In this document: positions 61,035 through 64,000 of the stretch, in pieces
How positions within the stretch are numbered: the stretch's first letter is position 1
Layout: each line of letters begins with the position of its first letter
Origin: G11 sp947167445
GTDB taxonomy: Bacteria > Bacillota > Clostridia > Lachnospirales > Lachnospiraceae
Direction: 5' to 3'
NCBI GenBank assembly: GCA_947167445.1
Contig: CAMVID010000007.1
Coordinates: 1-64,000 of the forward strand
Length of the DNA stretch: 64,000 nt
Translations under genes and position numbers: made by a program
The notes under the pieces: generated by a model
Databases searched by the model: none
What the model was told of the DNA's origin: nothing
What the model saw: only the letters and a program-made list of their open reading frames with translations

Positions 61035-63262
61035 GGCATTACCTCCCTTATTCTGTCCTTAAGGGCTGTGTAGCGCTTATTCTCGGTTTCGTTATCAATC
61101 ATGTTTCTGACAGTTTCGCTGCTTCCAAGGATGGTAACACAGTTCTTTGCTCTTGTGATTGCCGTGTATAAAAGATTTCTGTTAAACAGCATTCTGGGAC
61201 CTGTCAAAAGTGGCAGAATAACAGCGGGGTACTCGCTTCCCTGGGATTTATGAATTGTTATGGCATAGGACAGATCCAGTTCGTCCAGGCCGGAGAAGGG
61301 ATAGGTTACGATTTTACCCTCATCAAATTCCACCTCCATGGTTGAGGCATACTCATTTATCTCTTTGATGGTTCCGATATCGCCGTTAAAGACGCCCATA
61401 CCGCTGTCTATGGGGATGTTGTATTTGCTTCTGACTTCCCACTCGATTTTGTAGTTATTCTTTATCTGCATGACCTTGTCACCTTCTCTGAAGAGGCGGT
61501 CACCGGTTCTATGTTCCTTCTTGCTCTCGTCAGCAGGATTCAGATACTCCTGGAGAATTCCGTTTAAGGTCTCAACTCCGAGGGCTCCCTTTCGCATGGG
61601 GGTAAGAACCTGGATGTCAAAGGGTGTGGCTCCCACATATCCGGGAAGCTTATCCCGGATTAGCTGAATCATGTGTTTATAAATGACATTTGTGTCATTT
61701 CTTTCCAGGAAGAAAAAGTCCTTACTCTTGTTGTCCAAGGCTATGGCTTCGCCCCTGTTTATCTTGTGGGCGTTTACAACGATGTCGCTGACCTCGGCCT
61801 GTCTGAAAATCTTTTGAAGAATGACCACAGGGAATCTTTCACTCTCTATAAGGTCCCTTAGGATCTGTCCGGGTCCCACACTGGGAAGCTGATTCACATC
61901 CCCCACCATAATCAATCTGGTTCCGGGGGTTATGGCTCTTAGAAGCGCCCTGAAAAGGGGCAGATCCACCATGGACATTTCATCGATTATTATTACGTCG
62001 GCCTCCAGAGGATTGTCTTCATTTCTCTCAAATCTTGCCAGATTCCTGTCTCCCTCCTCGGGGGCGCCGTTTAATTCCAGCATTCTGTGGATGGTCTTGG
62101 CCTCAAATCCCGTGGCTTCTGTCATTCTCTTGGCCGCTCTTCCGGTGGGTGCTGCCAGGAAAATATCAAGGCCCTCCTCCATGAAGAGTTTAATTATTGT
62201 ATTTATGGTTGTGGTTTTGCCGGTTCCGGGACCTCCGGAGAGGATGAACACACCGTTTCGTACGCTCTCAAAAACAGCTTCCTCCTGGAGTTCATCAAAC
62301 TCAAGATTCTCTGATTCCGCCAGCTGCCTTATTTTGGCTCTGACCTTTTCCTCATCCCTCTTAAGCATGGCCTCGCCGGACGAAACGTAGCTGTTGATGT
62401 CGCTTAGCATTCTGGCGCAGCTCAGTTCCGCATAATAGTTATTTGCCGCAAAAATCTGATCTTTGTTCTTCACCACAACCTTCTTGTCCATAACCAGGTT
62501 GTCGATGACGGGAATGATGGCTTCTTCGGTCAAATCCAAAAGTTCAGCGCACTGTGAAATCACCATGTCCCTTGGGAGATACACGTGTCCCTCGGTGGTG
62601 GCGGTGAAAAGAATATACATGATACCGCTTCTGATTCGAAACTCCGAGTCTGTGTTTATTCCGATTCTCGAAGCTATTTCATCTGCGGTTTTGAATCCGA
62701 TTCCGTTTATGTCTTCGGCAAGTCTGTAGGGGTTCTCCCTGAGAATCATATACAGACTCATCCCGTAAGTATCGTAAATTTTGTAAGCCATGGCAGGACT
62801 TATGCCATAGCCCGAAAGGAAGAGAATGGCGTCTCTTTGCTCTTTTCTGTTCTCAATCTGATTGCCGATATCCCTTGCTTTGGCAGGGCTGATTCCCTTG
62901 ATTTCAGAAAGTCGCTCCGGTTCCTCCTCAAGGATTCTTAAGGTATCGTCACCGAATTTCCTTAGGATTCGCGAAGCAAGTGCGGCACCTACGCCCTTGA
63001 CAGCTCCGCTTCTTAAATACCTTTCCATGCTTTCCCTGTCCGTGGGAAGGATTGTCTCATAGGAGGATACCTTGAACTGTTCGCCGTAGGTCGGATGGGA
63101 AATATACTCGCCGTTTAATGAAAGGTTTTCTCCCTCTGCCAGATCCGGGAAAGTTCCCACGCAAACAACTTCATCGCCGGAGCTGATGAAGTTCATAACG
63201 GTATAGCCGTTGTCGCTGTTGTGAAAAATAATGTGATCTACGTAACCCTTAATTGTTTCCAT
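61031..63262 (-). CDS. recD2: ATP-dependent DNA helicase RecD2
   Basis: A 743-residue 5'-3' superfamily 1B helicase found in bacteria that lack RecBC. Domains: N-terminal OB-like region, helix-hairpin-helix motifs (FGDDTLRILEEEPERLSEIKGISPAKARDI), then the helicase core with Walker A SGGPGTGKTTTINTI, VIIIDEMSMVDLPL, and LSYAITIHKSQGSEYP (motif V). I start at the ATG at 63260-63262 before TIKGYVDHIIFHN, since upstream residues have no counterpart in RecD2 and an AAGG lies ten bases upstream. A roughly 100-base leader with a hairpin precedes it. Confidence 0.94.
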   Translation of the reverse strand: METIKGYVDHIIFHNSDNGYTVMNFISSGDEVVCVGTFPDLAEGENLSLNGEYISHPTYGEQFKVSSYETILPTDRESMERYLRSGAVKGVGAALASRILRKFGDDTLRILEEEPERLSEIKGISPAKARDIGNQIENRKEQRDAILFLSGYGISPAMAYKIYDTYGMSLYMILRENPYRLAEDINGIGFKTADEIASRIGINTDSEFRIRSGIMYILFTATTEGHVYLPRDMVISQCAELLDLTEEAIIPVIDNLVMDKKVVVKNKDQIFAANNYYAELSCARMLSDINSYVSSGEAMLKRDEEKVRAKIRQLAESENLEFDELQEEAVFESVRNGVFILSGGPGTGKTTTINTIIKLFMEEGLDIFLAAPTGRAAKRMTEATGFEAKTIHRMLELNGAPEEGDRNLARFERNEDNPLEADVIIIDEMSMVDLPLFRALLRAITPGTRLIMVGDVNQLPSVGPGQILRDLIESERFPVVILQKIFRQAEVSDIVVNAHKINRGEAIALDNKSKDFFFLERNDTNVIYKHMIQLIRDKLPGYVGATPFDIQVLTPMRKGALGVETLNGILQEYLNPADESKKEHRTGDRLFREGDKVMQIKNNYKIEWEVRSKYNIPIDSGMGVFNGDIGTIKEINEYASTMEVEFDEGKIVTYPFSGLDELDLSYAITIHKSQGSEYPAVILPLLTGPRMLFNRNLLYTAITRAKNCVTILGSSETVRNMIDNETENKRYTALKDRIREVMP

Positions 63263-63352
63263 ACACTGCCTTAAAAATGTAACACCATGCTCACTAAAGC
63301 TCGTCTTCGCTTCGCTCTGACTCTCTAAGTGTGCAGGTATTGTTCGCACGTA

Positions 63353-63373
63353 AGCGACCATAATACGGTCGCT
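63353..63373. other. Hairpin in the recD2 leader
   Basis: AGCGACC-N7-GGTCGCT, a seven-pair stem between the FlgJ-type terminator (63385-63409) and the recD2 ribosome site. It has no T run. Role unknown; a structured leader or protein site is possible. Confidence 0.4.
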
Positions 63374-63384
63374 AAGTGCTCTAC

Positions 63385-63409
63385 AAAAAGGACTGCCTTA
63401 AGGCAGTCC
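63385..63409 (-). terminator. Intrinsic terminator overlapping the rod-binding gene's stop
   Basis: Minus strand: GGACTGCCTTAAGGCAGTCC followed by TTTTT. The stop codon TAA of the FlgJ-type gene lies in the hairpin's centre, so the last codons and the terminator share sequence. Confidence 0.9.
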
Positions 63410-63745
63410 CTGTGTTCTCTTCATCTGGTCGTACATCTGTTGTGCAAGACCGATACTGTTGGTCTCCGTAGTCTGTTTGGCAAGCTTCTTGTAAAGCTCA
63501 TCCTTGTAGAAATCTACCACTGTGCTTGTTGAGGAGGAGGAGTTGTCTGCCTTTACTACTGTCTTCTCCATCCCTTTAAAAACCTGCTCAATGAAATAGG
63601 CCTCAAACTCCTTGCAGGCAGCCATCAGTTCTTCGTCAGACTGTGCTGCACCGTTTGTAAGCTTGCCCTTAAGTTCATTGGCCTTCGCTGTGTTATACTG
63701 CGAAGTCAGTATATTTGAATAAGCGGAAATTCCTGAATAATCCAT
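63398..63745 (-). CDS. flgJ: FlgJ-type rod-binding protein
   Basis: Scaffold or cap for the flagellar rod, similar to the N-terminal part of FlgJ. 115 residues: helix MAACKEFEAYFIEQVFKGMEKTV (42-64), typical of the rod-binding family (PF10135-like), then DFYKDELYKKLAKQT and a C-terminal amphipathic helix. There is no peptidoglycan-hydrolase domain, as in Firmicutes. It follows the flgG-like gene by 16 bases. GGGAGG precedes the ATG. Confidence 0.88.
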   Translation of the reverse strand: MDYSGISAYSNILTSQYNTAKANELKGKLTNGAAQSDEELMAACKEFEAYFIEQVFKGMEKTVVKADNSSSSTSTVVDFYKDELYKKLAKQTTETNSIGLAQQMYDQMKRTQGLP

Positions 63746-63761
63746 ACCTTAACCTCCCAAA

Positions 63762-64000
63762 TTATCTACGAAGGTTGTTTGCCTGCTGCATCATCTCATC
63801 AGATGCCTGAATAGCCTTTGAGTTCATCTCATAAGCACGCTGCGTAATAATCATGCTTACCATCTCATCTGCAACCTGTACGTTTGACTGCTCCAGATAG
63901 CCCTGTAAAAGCTTACTTCTCTGAAGGGCTCCGTTTGTTGCCTCGTTAAGAGCGGGGCCGCTGGCGTCGGTTACACCGTAGATTGTGCTGTCTTCCTTGT
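63762..64000 (-). CDS. flgG: Flagellar rod protein FlgG (3' end)
   Basis: The 3' end of a rod/hook-basal-body gene running off the right edge. The last 78 residues read with GYLEQSNVQVADEMVSMIITQRAYEMNSKAIQASDEMMQQANNLRR-type ending: the FlgG/FlgF C-terminal signature ADEMVSMIITQRAYEMNSKA. Placement just before the rod-binding gene favours FlgG, the distal rod. FlgF is not excluded without the N-terminal part. Confidence 0.85.
   Translation of the reverse strand, partial: KEDSTIYGVTDASGPALNEATNGALQRSKLLQGYLEQSNVQVADEMVSMIITQRAYEMNSKAIQASDEMMQQANNLRR

Overview
The window reads as core chromosome of a motile, Gram-positive anaerobe of the Clostridia, most likely Lachnospiraceae (Butyrivibrio/Pseudobutyrivibrio/Roseburia-like). 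This is inferred from the gene content: meso-diaminopimelate dehydrogenase next to lysA, paired DUF3048 lipoproteins, a eukaryote-type UDP-sugar pyrophosphorylase, CdaA/CdaR, YvyF-ComF-RecD2 beside flagellar rod genes, strong AGGAGG ribosome sites, and sigma-A promoters with 16-18 bp spacers. Almost every gene is on the minus strand. Only a DMT-type exporter (24891-25823) and a DUF212/divergent PAP2 protein (51480-51944) lie on plus. I saw no tRNA, rRNA, insertion sequence or CRISPR array.

Layout. 1-2836 is an accessory edge: a partial P-loop kinase, an SdpI-family protein, a Fic-domain remnant, two related Cys-rich mini-proteins, an orphan PD-(D/E)XK nuclease-like gene, four tandem copies of a 74-77 bp repeat, and a run of GC-rich stem-loops behind lysS. 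2837-18356 is housekeeping: lysS, greA, dusB, coaX, argF, a spore/cell-wall hydrolase, proC, a SpoU methyltransferase, pfkA, dnaE, metK behind a SAM-I riboswitch, and murA. 18460-27649 holds an M23 peptidase, a coiled-coil membrane protein, a small alarmone synthetase in a likely operon with a UDPGP enzyme, a membrane protein, a 57-residue Cys-rich protein and an HPt protein, then a LysR/EamA divergent pair and an HD-GYP-like protein. 27666-29915 is lysA and ddh, the end of lysine/peptidoglycan precursor synthesis.

30024-38370 is a purine-nucleoside uptake locus: xpt, then a guanine-class riboswitch with two successive intrinsic terminators, then a BMP-family binding lipoprotein, a double ABC ATPase, two permeases, an NlpC/P60 protein and a DUF3048 lipoprotein. 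38382-51353 is an exopolysaccharide cluster: EpsG-like polymerase, Wzz-like chain-length protein, initiating sugar transferase, three family-2 glycosyltransferases, three polytopic proteins, and a complete mannose-1-P to GDP-fucose branch (manC, gmd, fcl). No flippase gene lies inside the window. 51480-56085 has DUF212, the second DUF3048 lipoprotein, rmlD, leuA and HPr. 56170-64000 has cdaR-cdaA, two unnamed membrane proteins, yvyF, comF, recD2, a FlgJ-type rod-binding protein and the 3' end of a flgG-like gene.

Best leads for a second look: the double-terminator guanine riboswitch; a plus-strand promoter-like element with three hexamers at exact 11-bp spacing (20689-20731) that would drive a short unannotated RNA; the HPt/Cys-rich/UDPGP/alarmone operon with its unlisted 57-residue protein; and a two-gene membrane protein (43926-45713) that may be a split family.
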